In this document: positions 1 through 11,414 of the stretch, piece after piece
Numbering within the stretch: position 1 is the first letter of the stretch
Layout: every line of letters starts with the position of its first letter
Source of the DNA: Histomonas meleagridis
Taxonomy: Eukaryota; Parabasalia; Tritrichomonadida; Dientamoebidae
DNA length: 64,000 bases
NCBI GenBank assembly: GCA_020186115.1
Contig: WSYJ01000075.1
Coordinates: 682,001-746,000 of the forward strand
Direction: 5' to 3'
Notes under the pieces: model-generated
What the model saw: only the letters and a program-made list of their open reading frames with translations
Databases searched by the model: none
What the model was told of the DNA's origin: nothing
Program-made: the position numbers and the translations under genes

Positions 1-687
1 AGGCCAATTATCTTATAACCGTGTGAATTTTAACTTTTGTATAGGCCGATGTGTATTTGGTAAAGGTCTTCAATTATATTTCATCTTGAAAAATGAAAAT
101 CCTTCAAATTCTTCTCATTTTGCAGGTCTCAAAGCAATTTATAACTCATATGAATCTTAAATCTTCATTTTTCAAACATATAAAATTTTTACATATACCA
201 AAAAGCAGGAACAAAGAAGAACTTGCTCATGCACACAACGTGGATGATCCAATCTTTGAAACCATCATCAAAAAAAAAATTAATTTTAAGCAATATATCC
301 ACAGAGCTCACCAAATGTCATTTTGATGCAAAATTCATCTTAAACAATATACTTGCGATGCCAATGAACCATGTTTTAACCCCCAAACAAAAACTTTTCG
401 AATCAGATTTTACAAATTCTCATGAACAATCAAGTGAAATCAATACATTTGATCAATGTATCCTTCCTCTACAAATATTGGATCGATATTATGAATATGT
501 ATCATTATTACATTGGAAATTTTGTTTTTCTTTTTTGATGCACAACGTCAACAATTTTGAATCAGTTGCATTCAATTGTTTACTTCACATTAACACAATT
601 TTTTCAATGCTGTTGATAGCGGTTTGTATCAAATTTTTTCAGAAAAATTCAATGGTTCAGAAAGAAGTTTATCAAAAAGATGATGAA
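1..687. other. Leader region upstream of the first BspA-like gene
   Basis: No recognisable gene. An open frame continuous with the downstream BspA-like gene runs from about position 229, but its translation is low-complexity and matches no domain I know. It may be a chance 5-prime extension. A short ORF at 93-326 is not supported. Confidence 0.4.
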
Positions 688-1980
688 ATGAAAACAAAAG
701 ATAACAAAAACGAAAATATTTTTGTATATGTTTTTGTTCTTTTTTTCATGAATTCTTATCAAATAATTTTCAATTATGATAACTCAACGCTTTTAATCGA
801 AAATGATAATGATTTTAATAATATAAATTCTTATGCAAATATAACTGAAAATATTATTATTGGTGAAAATATTACTATAATTCCGGGTAACGCTTTTATT
901 GAATGGCCAATAGTTTGTGTTAATTTTAGTAATTCAGTAACAAACATTGGGTCCGCAGCATTTTTAAATTGTTATAATTTGACAATTTTGACATTTGGCA
1001 CAGGATTAACAAGTTTTGGAGATAATTCATTTGCAAACTGTATATCACTAATAAATATTACAATTCCAAATTCAGTAACAAACATTGGATCCTCAGCATT
1101 TTCATGTTGTTATGGGTTAAAGATATTAACACTTGGCACAGGATTATCAGTGATTGCAAATGGTGCATTTTCGCAATGTTATAATCTTCAATGTATTTAT
1201 TTTTATGGTATTTCACGACCATGGATTGGAGAAAGTGCATTTTTTTCAGTTAACGCAACAGTTCTTACATATCCAACATATGATGATGAAAGATTTGGTC
1301 CATTTACAGTGAATGATTATGAAGGAGGAGTCTGCATACCATCGTTTACACATTCATTTTCAAGTTCAAATACATATACACAATCAAACACATATACACA
1401 ATGAAACACATATATTCAATCAAACTCATTCAGTAAATCATATACATTCACTAGGTCGAATACATTTATAAAATCACTTCAAAGTTATTTAACTTTATCA
1501 TTTTCTTATATAATAACCATTTCAGTATCTATTACTCATTCATTAACGATTTATGAAACGCAAATAAAATCATTTTCATTATTTTTAAGTAATTCAATGT
1601 TTTCATATATTGAAACTAAATTTATTTATTATGATTACACAATTGTTATTTATACAACATATTATAATTATTATTCAAATTTCTATACATATATTAATAT
1701 AAATGAATTCCTCAATAATGATAATAATATCACGACAATTATTATTATTGTTTGTGTTGTTATTATAATTATAATTATTATAACACTACTTGTCGTATTA
1801 TTGATTCGAATTCGAAACAAAAAATCAGAAAATATTAAAAACGAAAGTTCAGAAGAAAATGAAAATAAAAACAAAAAAGAAACCACGAATACATTTGCAA
1901 CAGGAATTTCTATATCAACAATTGAAGAAGATCCTTTTGCTGATGATTTCAAAGAAGATAAATTTATTGTGCAAATGTAA
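688..1980 (+). pseudogene. BspA-like leucine-rich-repeat surface protein, interrupted by an in-frame TGA
   Basis: Type I membrane protein of the trichomonad BspA-like (LRR_5) family, expected on the cell surface. Visible in order: a short hydrophobic segment after MKTKDNKNEN (signal-like), three or four LRR_5 units with the NSVTNIGSAAF pattern, a Ser/Thr/Asn stalk with SNTYTQ repeats, one transmembrane segment (about 1735-1810) and a charged tail ending in IEEDPFADDFKEDKF. A TGA at 1402-1404 lies inside the stalk. The frame then continues without shift through the stalk, membrane segment and tail to TAA at 1978-1980, so this is one gene with one nonsense change, or a sequencing error, rather than two genes. 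I chose the ATG at 688 because it directly precedes the signal-like stretch. The frame is open from 229, and 652 is another candidate start. Its closest relative here is the reverse-strand gene at 3509-5872. Confidence 0.75.
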
Positions 1981-3508
1981 TTTTGTTTAAACATAAAAAA
2001 GCAATAAAAGAAATATATGCGATATTAAAGCCATTTTCTATTTTTAGAATAAACATTAAATTTCTTTTAGATATGTTTTTATGTCATTAATTTTAATTTC
2101 AATAAAAAGAAATGCATTTTAAAAAACACTGAAAGAATAAAAAAAATTGCGTTTCTTTTTTTCTTGTAATGATTAGAAATATTTGATTCATAGTTAGACA
2201 TAACATTACATTTAGGAATAGAATTATCAACCTAATGAAATGAATACAATAAAAGGAAATAAATTTGTTTACATGTTTTGTTTTTTTATTATAGACATTT
2301 TTCGACAATGTTGAAAAATAACACAATAAGCATGTGTAAGTTAAATGAAAAAAGAATGCATCAGTTCATGAAATCAAAAGTGTTTCATGCAAACATGCAA
2401 AGAGGAAATTAACAATTATGATACAACATATTTGATGAAAATAAAACCAACAAAAGTTACCTGGTATTTATGTAAATATATCAAAAAGTTTCAAAACCTC
2501 GAAAATTTCTTCATCAGCCACACCTTGACAAATGATTTTCAGCAATTAATTTTCATGGAATGTATTCACCTGTTGTCAAGAGTTTAACTCCTGAACTTTT
2601 TTATGAATTTATCCCACATAAGATTTTTATAATGTGTTAAAAATTTAAACTTCAATTTCAAACATGACTTAGTCTAAGTATCTTTTACTCTTAATTTATT
2701 TATCAGTGTGAAAATCAAATTTTTTGATTTTTGGTGAACAATAAATTGAATCATCGAATAGAAGTAAACGAAAAGTTCAAATTTAAATTCTTATTTTTTT
2801 AAAAAATTTATGATATATAAGCGGATTAAAACTGTCTATCTCACGAAAACTCTTTACGAATATAAACTTAATGTGCTTATCATTTTGCATTTTCACTAAA
2901 TTCTGATTTTTTTAGAAGGCATTTTACGTTGTTTGAAAACTTGTTTCTATAAATAGAAATATATTATATTATCCTAATTTAATGAATTTTTAAATTCAGA
3001 ACAAATCATCAATGCTTTATGCTCCAAAGCAAATTTCATTCCAACTAGGATGGTGACACCATCACGGTGTGATCGAATATTTGAAAAAATATGATTTGTA
3101 ATATTGATTTTTTATGTGAAAATTTTTGTTGTATTCATAAAAAACATTAAAATGTACATAGAATATGTGATTAATCTTTTATTTTTGGGACTAACCACAA
3201 AAAACTTCAAAATGTTTGATGCATTTTTCATGTTTAATTTCAACAATCGACATTTTATTTAATGATTGGAATATCATCCTTTAATTATTAATAAAACTTG
3301 TTGATATAAGATATATTTTTTTTTAATTATTTGTATGGTTTTTAATATTTGACAATGTACTTATTATGGTATTTTTAATCGAAAAAATATATTACCGAAA
3401 TTATTACATCTTTTGATGTGTTAGTTCGATAGATATTATTATTCATTAACCCATTTCTTGAATTAAATAAATAAAAAATTAATACAAAAAAGCATTTATT
3501 CATTTATA
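1981..3508. other. Intergenic AT-rich DNA between two BspA-like genes
   Basis: About 1.5 kb of AT-rich sequence between the 3-prime ends of two convergent BspA-like genes. Small ORFs (2099-2326 minus, 2387-2587 plus) have no family resemblance. I see no RNA gene or clear mobile element. Confidence 0.5.
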
Positions 3509-5872
3509 TCATAAATGATTAATAATATTTTCTTCTTCAAAATCTTTAGCAAATGGATCTTCTTCAACATATGAAAGATTATTACATATTTCGAATTTGT
3601 TTGAAATTTCATTTCCATTTCCATTTTCATTTTGTTCATTATTACTGTTCATTTCGTTCTTATTTTTTTGGTTATTTCGTTGATGAATTAAAATGATAAT
3701 AATAACAATAATTATAATTATGATAATAATGATTATACTAACAATGATAATAATAATATAAATTTGATTTTCGTTATTATTATCATTAAATTCATTCGTA
3801 AAATAAATTATAAAATTCGTATAAAAACTAATTTTCGAATAATATTTAATGATCGTATATTCATAATATATAAAATTATTATAAGTAATAATATATGTTA
3901 AATTAGAATATGAAAAATAAATCGAATTCGATAAAAATGATTTATTTATTATATAACTTTCGACAAAAGAATATGTGAAAAGTAAAGTTTTTGTGAAATA
4001 TCCATTCGATATATAACTTTGTAATGATATTGTTGATCTGGTAAAAGTATTCAAATTAGAAAATGAATTCGATTTGGTAAATGTATTTGATTGAGTAAAT
4101 AAATTTGATTTAGTGAATGTATTTGATTTTGTAAATGTATTCGATTTAGTGAATGTGTGTGTTGGCCATTGATATTGTGCACATCCTTCAATTGATGAGC
4201 CTTTAGATACATCGAGTGTACCAAATGTTGCGTCTTCATATAAATCTGATGTCATAACATATTTTGCTGTTATATTATCAAAGACATTTGAATTTTGAAA
4301 TGTTGGTGAAGAATAACCTTTATAATATATACATGTAAGATTAGAGCAGTGTTGAAATGCATAACTTCCAATTCTTGATACACTTTCACCAATGATAACT
4401 GTTCCTAAAGATTTACATAATTCAAATGCAGAACTTCCAATTGTTGTTACACTATTTCCAATTATAATATTTTTCAAGTTATCGCATGATTGAAATGCTG
4501 CATAGTCAATTGAAGTAACTGAATCTGGGATTGTAATATTTATTAATTTGGAACATGACTGAAATGCTGCATCGCCAATTGAAGTAACTGAATCTGGAAT
4601 TGTGATATTTATTAATTTGGAACATGATTGAAATGCATAACTTCCAATTGTTGTAACTGAATGAAAAATTATTACATTTGTTAATGAAGTACATCTACAA
4701 AATGCATGACTTCCAATTATTTGAACTGAATTCGGAATTGTTATATTTGTTATTGAATGACAATGATAAAATGCGTAATCTTCAATTGTTATAACTGAAT
4801 CTGAAATTATTACATATGTAAATGAAAAACATTTATAGAATGCATAACATCCAATTGTTATAACTGAATTTGGAATTTCAAATGTTTCATTTTTGATTCC
4901 CAATGGATAACAAATAATTGTCGTAAAGTTTTTGTTATATAGAATTCCATTATTACTATTTGAGAAATTATCATTTTCATCAGATACATTAAAAAATTGA
5001 AGATTTTCACATTTTATAAAAGAATTTGATGTAATTAATGTAACTGACTTTGGAATTGTAATGTTTCGTAATGAAGAACATGAACGAAATGTGTTGTTGC
5101 AAATTTCTTTGACATTTTCACCAATAATAACTATTTCTAATGAGGAACATTCGTAAAATACAAATTCATTAATTGCTGTAACACTTTCTCCAATAGTGGC
5201 TGTTGTTAAATTAGAGCATGATAGAAATGTACGATTACCAATTGATGTAACTGAATTGCCAATTTCAACAGAAACTAAATTTGACCAACTAGAAAAAGCA
5301 TTATCTGCAATTATTTCAACACTTCCATTAATTATAAGATATTTTGTTCGAGTTTTATATAAATCAATATTTTCAAATTCATTTGAATTCGATATAATAA
5401 GTGTTTGGGTTATATTATCAAATGTTTCAAATGATTGAATGAAAAAAAGAACAAATAAAAATGGAAGAATTCTGAATTTAAACTTTTCTTTGCTGAAAAT
5501 ATTTCGATTTAAATTTCTTAAATAATTTCTTATTTTGATGATACAAAATAAAATAAACACTGTAAATTTTTGAAAAAAAGATAAAACATAAGAATAATTC
5601 TGTATAAAATCTAAATAATTATACAAATGTTTTAAATTTGTATTTGAAATAAGACATTCTTGAAGTTTTAAAATAGAATATTTTGAGATAAAAGTAGATA
5701 AAAAAATTGTTGAGATCGACAAAAATGAATATATTAAACATAAATAAAATGAAAAAGCATGAAAAATAGTATGGTAAATATAATGTGATATATTCTTAAA
5801 AAATTGATCAAAAATAAGGACTTTCAAACATGGGTGGTTGTATATTAGAAGCAAAGCGTGAGTCGGAATCAT
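3509..5872 (-). CDS. BspA-like leucine-rich-repeat surface membrane protein
   Basis: Predicted 787-residue type I surface protein of the trichomonad BspA-like family. Residues 1-150 are hydrophobic and atypical. Residues about 165-530 hold a dozen or so LRR_5 units of about 23 residues, with patterns such as NSVTTIGSYAFQSC and ITIPDSVTSIG. Near residues 574-615 a stalk repeats the hexapeptide FTKSNT. One strong Ile-rich membrane helix lies near residues 700-728. The tail ends with a VEEDPFAKDFEEE motif shared with the gene at 688-1980 and with relics near 50 kb. LRR_5 proteins of trichomonads are thought to act in adhesion; that role is from the family, not shown here. The ATG at 5872 is the only one before the LRR region, so either the long hydrophobic leader is real or the true start has been lost or is spliced on. 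Confidence 0.85.
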   Translation of the reverse strand: MIPTHALLLIYNHPCLKVLIFDQFFKNISHYIYHTIFHAFSFYLCLIYSFLSISTIFLSTFISKYSILKLQECLISNTNLKHLYNYLDFIQNYSYVLSFFQKFTVFILFCIIKIRNYLRNLNRNIFSKEKFKFRILPFLFVLFFIQSFETFDNITQTLIISNSNEFENIDLYKTRTKYLIINGSVEIIADNAFSSWSNLVSVEIGNSVTSIGNRTFLSCSNLTTATIGESVTAINEFVFYECSSLEIVIIGENVKEICNNTFRSCSSLRNITIPKSVTLITSNSFIKCENLQFFNVSDENDNFSNSNNGILYNKNFTTIICYPLGIKNETFEIPNSVITIGCYAFYKCFSFTYVIISDSVITIEDYAFYHCHSITNITIPNSVQIIGSHAFCRCTSLTNVIIFHSVTTIGSYAFQSCSKLINITIPDSVTSIGDAAFQSCSKLINITIPDSVTSIDYAAFQSCDNLKNIIIGNSVTTIGSSAFELCKSLGTVIIGESVSRIGSYAFQHCSNLTCIYYKGYSSPTFQNSNVFDNITAKYVMTSDLYEDATFGTLDVSKGSSIEGCAQYQWPTHTFTKSNTFTKSNTFTKSNLFTQSNTFTKSNSFSNLNTFTRSTISLQSYISNGYFTKTLLFTYSFVESYIINKSFLSNSIYFSYSNLTYIITYNNFIYYEYTIIKYYSKISFYTNFIIYFTNEFNDNNNENQIYIIIIIVSIIIIIIIIIIVIIIILIHQRNNQKNKNEMNSNNEQNENGNGNEISNKFEICNNLSYVEEDPFAKDFEEENIINHL

Positions 5873-6249
5873 ATTTATAAGTTTTGATGAGAAGAGTTAA
5901 CAATGTCCCAAATTAGAATGGGAAATATAAAATTGAAGGCGGATCGTAACGGTCGTCTTTTTCTCAGTACCATAACAAGTCATTTAATTCCGAGTGAATA
6001 AATTTTTTTGACAACAAATCTTTGAGTAATTACTCGCTTAAATCTACCGACTTTTTAAATATAAACATTCAATACTTTATACAAACTTTTTGAATGAAAA
6101 TTAGGTAAGTAAAAAACATTAATTTAATTTCAGAAATAAATATTTATAACTCTCAACAATACAACAATAAGAAATAAATATTTTATTCATATAATTTAAC
6201 TTCTTTATACATTATAAAGTATTCAAAGAAATATTATTCTTCAACGTTC
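5873..6249. other. Intergenic region upstream of the BspA-like gene
   Basis: No gene seen. A segment near 5940-5975 is less AT-rich (GATCGTAACGGTCGTC) and could be promoter-related, but I cannot assign it. CAACGTTCG at about 6243 resembles the AACGTT motif seen before other starts. Confidence 0.3.
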
Positions 6250-7140
6250 GTTCAATCATCAAATGACGACATGGCAATCCAAATATTTGATGCAACAATT
6301 GTCTGAAAAAGTAATAGAAAGTGCCAACTTTTCTTGTAAATCAATGTACTCTGAAGAATTATTGCCAGCGCATAAGAACCAATTTTATCCATGTCATTAA
6401 AATTCATTAACTGCTCAGGTAAATCTTCTTTTCATTAATGGACGATAATAATAGTCTTACACCTCTAATATATAATGCGCCCACGAGATTTGAGAGTGTC
6501 TGTAATTTGTGTTCTATTAGGTTTTTCAAAGAACCAAAGAAACCTTCAATACTGTTTGTAGTTACATATAATGAAATATAATGTTCTCGACGATATAATT
6601 GAAAATGAAAGAATTTGACTTCTTACATTTTCATCTTCAGATAAAATAACTAATTATGGCATTCCAAAAAAGTTTGTGCAATGAGTATCATTTATTATTC
6701 TAATATCTTTTGAATAATCTGTATGAGTAATTGGATCGTGAAAAATGTAGCATGACTCCATCTTCTTCTCCTTATTCACATTCATTAAATTAGACCAATT
6801 TATCCATTCTTTTATCTCATTGAATAAATTGTTAATTTCATTATTCTTTAATTCTGCTAGCAGAATTTAGAACATCTTTTGTACAAGTTAAACTTTCCTG
6901 CATTCTTTGTGCATAAGCAGAAACTCCGATTCTTGTAGCACATCTAATCCTCTCCTTTTGGGATACTGTTAAGTGGTTTCGAATTCGATGTTGTATAAGT
7001 GCTCCAATTAAATGTATATGCAAATTATCACATGAATGGAATGTTACAATCTTTGTTCTTGACAATAGTTAAATCTTACGCAAGCTTTGCAATGATAAAT
7101 TGTAGTTCTATATTGACAAAAAAAGACATTTAGTTTGTGT
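6250..7140 (-). pseudogene. Decayed MULE-like (Mutator-type) transposase relic
   Basis: Reverse-strand reading gives broken stretches with several stops. The segment near 6640-6830 reads EIKEWINWSNLMN, then INDTHCTNFFGMP, then after a stop LVILSEDENVRSQ. The D-T-x-x-T-N-x-F-G-M-P pattern followed by a hydrophobic strand and a D/E-rich turn resembles the first catalytic Asp region of MULE transposases. A Cys-rich patch (YHCKAC...YC) near 7080-7120 may be a remnant N-terminal zinc finger. The ORF at 6841-7065 is only one frame of this relic. The family call is tentative. A MITE with a 10-bp target duplication, the size typical of MULEs, lies just downstream. Confidence 0.45.
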
Positions 7141-7423
7141 GAATTCCCTGTTGAGCAAGAAACGAATCGAAATTTAAAATAATCTTAAACTTCACGAACT
7201 CTTGCAAGAGTTAATAAGTGAAGAAACATCCAGAAATATAGCACCATCTATATCTTTAAAAGCTGATAATAGAAGAAAAGGAGTTTGATAATCATCATTG
7301 TCCGACATAGATTCCGTACATGACAATAACGCCCTCTTTTAATGAACTATTTAGAAGTATCCTATCGGCTGTCAGTTCATCTCTATCGTACTTGATCGTT
7401 TTACATTCAATCGGTTGTCATCC

Positions 7424-7698
7424 AGGCTTGGGCAATTTCAATTTTGTGTTCCGTCACTTTTTTCAATTTATGGTTGACCAAATTGATTTATGAAAAAATT
7501 GGGAAAAGTGACTAACCGCAAATTACTCCGAAAAAGTTCGAAAATTGAAATAAAATAACCGTAAATTGAAACCGCTCAATTTACGGTTCGATAAATTGAA
7601 ATTGGCCAACATTGAAAAAAGTGACTCGCCTTAAATTGAAATTGGCCAATTCCCAATTTACGGTTATTGAAATTGGTCAATTTAATTTGCGCAAGCCT
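7424..7698. mobile_element. 275-bp MITE with 10-bp target-site duplication (MULE-type)
   Basis: The element begins AGGCTTGGGCAA and ends TTGCGCAAGCCT, so the termini are inverted repeats with one mismatch in the first 12 bases. It is flanked by perfect 10-bp direct repeats GTTGTCATCC at 7414-7423 and 7699-7708. Flanking DNA reads smoothly across one copy of the duplication. The interior has repeated AATTGAAATTGGCCAA-type sequence in both orientations and three copies of the initiator-like motif AAAAGTGAC/GTCACTTTT (7453, 7504, 7617). There is no coding capacity. TSDs of 9-11 bp are characteristic of Mutator-like elements, so this is probably a non-autonomous MULE derivative. Confidence 0.85.
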
Positions 7699-7708
7699 GT
7701 TGTCATCC

Positions 7709-8021
7709 TTTCTGATTGTCCTAATTTACAAATAGAATTACTACATCTAATGAATTCAATAAAAGAGATACATATTAATATCAAACATATATTTGGTGTG
7801 GGAAAAAGTGCATTTATCCCATATAAAATTATCTAATTTTGCATTTTCTTTTGTTCACTGTTATATATTATGTCTTTATTTAGCTTCATAAGGTAAACAA
7901 TATAATGATCCTTCCACTCAATCAACTCTATTTACCATTACTAACTATACGATTGTAGGGTAAAACAAATTTTACTAATATAGTTTAATTTTTATAAACA
8001 TAACAAGGAAAATTTTTGGGG
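7709..8021. other. AT-rich spacer with a short ORF remnant
   Basis: Reading plus strand across the MITE insertion point gives ILSDCPNLQIELLHLMNSIK up to a stop near 7836. This suggests that the MITE landed in an already broken coding sequence. I cannot assign it to a family. The remainder is AT-rich with no gene. Confidence 0.3.
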
Positions 8022-8742
8022 AATCGTTTTTTGCTACAGACAAACCTTGCCAATTTTAGTAGAAAAAATTGTGTAAAAAAGGCGGGGAATTCCCTGGGGT
8101 TTTTGGAAATGTGATATAAAAAATTGTTCTGACCATTCATCAACAAATATTGAAGAAACAACACCTGTTCTCTTTACCCCTATTATAGACTTTTTAGACA
8201 TTTTCGTTTTTAATTTCAACTTCCAGTTCAGCTCATTAAATCATTCGGTCTCTCTCATTTGTGATTTAGTACACCTAATTTATTAATATAGAAATTTAAT
8301 CATTTTATCCATCACATTTAGGCTTTCAATGTTTCGTATCTCATTTAATCATTACTATCTCATTTATCTCTCTCTTTCAAACATCTGTGATTCACTTAAT
8401 CATTTTTTGCATTTTTGTCTATTTTGTTTAATTTTTTAGTATGTATTTTAAAATAGTTTTTGTGTTTTTAAATCTTTAGTTATATGTTTGAATTTGTGGT
8501 TTAACTTCCCCAGTTATTACTTCAGTTTTTGAATATAAATCCGATGATTTTTCATTCATTTGATTCTATCGTTGGAAATCTGCGTTGGGTTTTTTAAAAG
8601 TGTTCTCAACAATTTTTTCATCAAAATCTGACGTTTTGCTCCATCTATTTTTTATCTAACAAATTTAATCACAGCAAAATGACATCTAAATTATTTTTTT
8701 GCGACTAAAATTGACAAGGTTTGTCTGTAGCAAAAAACGATT
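8022..8742. mobile_element. 0.72-kb element with 39-bp terminal inverted repeats
   Basis: Positions 8022-8060 and 8704-8742 form an inverted repeat with one mismatch in 39 bases, beginning AATCGTTTTTTGCTACAGAC. Weaker similarity continues outward for about 15 bases. No clear target duplication is visible. An ORF of 61 codons (8034-8219 minus) lies inside and is not recognisable. The internal segment near 8545-8620, read in reverse, is nearly identical to the centre of the short inverted-repeat element at 50741-50853, so the two belong to one family. The class is unknown. Confidence 0.7.
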
Positions 8743-8794
8743 GTCCAAAATTTTTTGGTCGTTTAAAAATGACTAAAAACAAAGGGGCTACGCT

Positions 8795-8830
8795 GTCACT
8801 TTTTGTAACACATCACTTTTTTGGTTCATT
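8795..8830 (+). promoter_or_regulatory. Initiator-like TCACTTTT copies before ankyrin gene A
   Basis: TCACTTTTT at 8796 and TCACTTTTTT at 8813 both match the trichomonad initiator consensus TCA-Y-W. TCATTTTTTT at 8826 is a third candidate. The ATG follows at 8852, a usual short leader for trichomonads. Which copy is used cannot be decided from sequence. Confidence 0.45.
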
Positions 8831-8851
8831 TTTTTCCTCCCAGAAACAAAA

Positions 8852-11205
8852 ATGGGTAATGATCTAAGTATTATACCAACACACAAAACTGTGCAACCTT
8901 CTGAGCCCCAATTTACTCCAAATGAAGAATATATTTCTTATTTGAAAGATATTGAACAAATTCTTATCAGTTTAAGTGAAAGTAATGTTGAATCACAAGC
9001 TCAATTAGCAATCAGTAAGTTCGATGTTAATTTTCCAGATTCTTTTAATCTTATTATTAGTAGATTAATTATTTCATCATATATTTCACAAAAGAAAGAT
9101 ATAAATGTAACACCATATATTGAATTTTTAAAGACAATGGAAGAGAAAGAAAAAGATATTAATACCAGTATTCACACAATAACAGATATTTTTATTTGGT
9201 ATCTTCAACATTCGGTTCAACAATCAAATTATTTTTTACAAAATATGTTAGAACAAAATTTGTGCAAACCAAAAATCATCAAAAACATCAACTCTCCTTA
9301 TTTTTTTCATATGAAGACTAAAGAAGAAATTCATAGAATAGGTATACGCAAGCCACCACGTTTTTACCATGATTTTCTTTCAAGTATTCAAACTCTTGAA
9401 AAAGATGATTGGAAACTTCATAAAGAATTAATTCACAAAGGAGTTAATCCATCTGAGATTGCAATAATAATTCGAAACGATGATGTTAAAAAGCTACAAG
9501 AAATATCTTCGCAAAATAATTTTGATTTCAACCAAAAGGTGGAACCATCTCTTTATGAAAGATATAATTATATTAATTTTTCTGAAGTATCTCTTATTGA
9601 ATATGCAGCATTCTTCGGCTCGATTGAATGTTTTAAGTTTTTAATGTTAAATAACTCTTCTTTGGATAAATGTGGTAAATATGCAATTGCAGGTGGTAAC
9701 TTAGAAATAATTCATCTTTGTGAACAAAGTCATTCTACATTTGCAGATTCATTAGATGCAGCTATAATTTTTCATCGAAATGATATATTTAAATATTTAT
9801 ATGATCACAATATTGGGAATATCAAAAAATTGGAATTATATGGAAGAATTTGTATTGAAAATAATAATTTTGAGATTTTATCATATTTGGAAGAAAAAGG
9901 AATTAAAATTACAGAACTAATGCCTTGCATAGCAGCAGAAAATGGAAATTTATTTTTAATAAAACACTTTATTGGTGAAAATCAATATCCGAATAATATT
10001 TTGGGTTATTCTGCATCTTTTGGAAGTGCAGAACTTGTTAAATATATTCTAAAGCAAAATGGAATTAACATAAATACGAAACATGAAGTTTATTTAAATA
10101 TTCCTATATTATTTAAAAATATTTGGAATTTTTTCATAACATTTAAAACAGCACTTATGATTGCTTGTGAAAAATGTCATTATGAGGTTGTAGAAGTTCT
10201 TCTTAAAGAAGAAGGAATCGATATAAATGCTAAAGATATTTACATTTTTCATTTGATTTATAATTGATTCCTTCAATGTTTTAACAAAATATTTAAACTT
10301 TTTTGTTGTTTTTTGGAACAGCACTTATGAAAGCATGTGAAAGTGGAAATTGCAAAATTGTAAAATTACTTCTTAAGCAAAAAGGAATTGATCTTAATGC
10401 TAAGAATGTTTTAATGGTTAATTTATATTTTATTCCTTAAATTTTATACTTAATAATATTTTTTGAAATTTATTCATTTTATTGATGTCAGCATTTCTGT
10501 ATGCATGCAAAAATGATAAAATAAAATTAATTAAATTACTATTAGAACAAGAAGGTATTGATATAAATGCAAAAAATGTCTTTTAGTTTATTCTAATGCA
10601 TTTTTTCCATTGTATTTGGAATACAAATATAATTCTTTTTACAGCACTCATATTTGTATCAGCTTTCGGATACTGTGATATTCTCAAATTATTACTTAAA
10701 CAAAAAGGTGTTAATATTAATGAGAAAAATGTCTATTTAAATGAATTAATTTTTGTTAACAAAATTTTATATTTAAAGTTTTTATTTGTTTCTCCACTTA
10801 TTATTGCATCTCAAGAAGGTAATGTAGAAATTGTTAAAATCCTTCTTGAACAAGATGGCATTGACATAAATTTAAAAAATGTTTCTCTGTTTTATTTATA
10901 ATATGTTGATGTAACTTGATGTTTTAAGATAGAATTTGGAAATTATTCAAAACATTTGAAACAGCTCTTATAAGGGCATCTCAAACAGGCAAAACAGAAA
11001 TAGTTAAACTCCTTCTTGAACAAAAAGGAATTGATGTTAATATTAAAGATATTTATATATTTTATTGAAAATTTAGCATATTAATTTTATGTTTCAAATT
11101 AATGTTTGAAATTTATTTAAATTTTTTCGAACAGCACTTATGTGGGCAACGCAAAAAGGCAATAATGATATAGTAAAATTATTCGTTGAAAGAGGAAATA
11201 ATTAA
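8852..11205 (+). CDS. Ankyrin gene A: DUF3447-type N-terminus plus seven ankyrin cores separated by linkers
   Basis: The first 471 codons (8852-10267) encode a DUF3447-like trichomonad ankyrin protein: a helical N-terminus, then DDWKLHKELIHKGVNPSEIA, then YAAFFGSIECFKFLML and degenerate ankyrin units. From 10148 onward the gene consists of ankyrin cores starting TAL or a variant at 10148, 10318, 10488, 10641, 10791, 10961 and 11131. Each has the form TALMxAxxxxxxEIVKLLL and GIDINAK. Core starts are 170, 170, 153, 150, 170 and 170 nt apart. Four of the six linkers shift frame or carry stops, but every core is open. The last core ends VKLFVERGNN and stops at 11203-11205. I treat the whole span as one gene whose linkers must be removed or bypassed. 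The alternative is a gene ending at 10267 followed by relics. Confidence 0.65.
10235..11130 (+). other. Frame-breaking linkers between ankyrin cores of gene A
   Basis: Each linker is 63-83 nt. The 5-prime end encodes a conserved [DN][IV]x[LIM] pattern right after the NAK residues (DIYIFH, NVLMVN, NVYLNE, NVSLFY, DIYIFY), using different codons for the hydrophobic position. The 3-prime end is AT-rich and runs into TTTxxAACAGCACTT or a variant. Stops occur in the middle. One linker (10728-10790) is in frame and open, and one has TAG three codons in (near 10582). Junctions cannot be placed exactly. Confidence 0.6.
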
Positions 11206-11414
11206 ATTTGGATACTTGGTGAACTTATTTTTGGTTCTGGATTAATAAATAAATTTTAAAATATATCAATTTTTTGTACATGAATTTTATTGTGTGATTT
11301 TTTCACGAGATGTTAGCAAATTTATATACACAATAAAGATAAAAATATAAATATATGTGAGCATTAAAATTTAAAGAAACATTAAAAGTTTAACATTTAT
11401 GTAAAAATATTCAA

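Noticed and set aside
2387-2587. 66-codon ORF in the first large intergenic region
   Set aside because: No motif, no promoter-like element, and composition like the surrounding DNA.
3042-3075. Short palindrome-like GATGGTGACACCATC
   Set aside because: Only 15 bases and isolated; no flanking structure to support a site.
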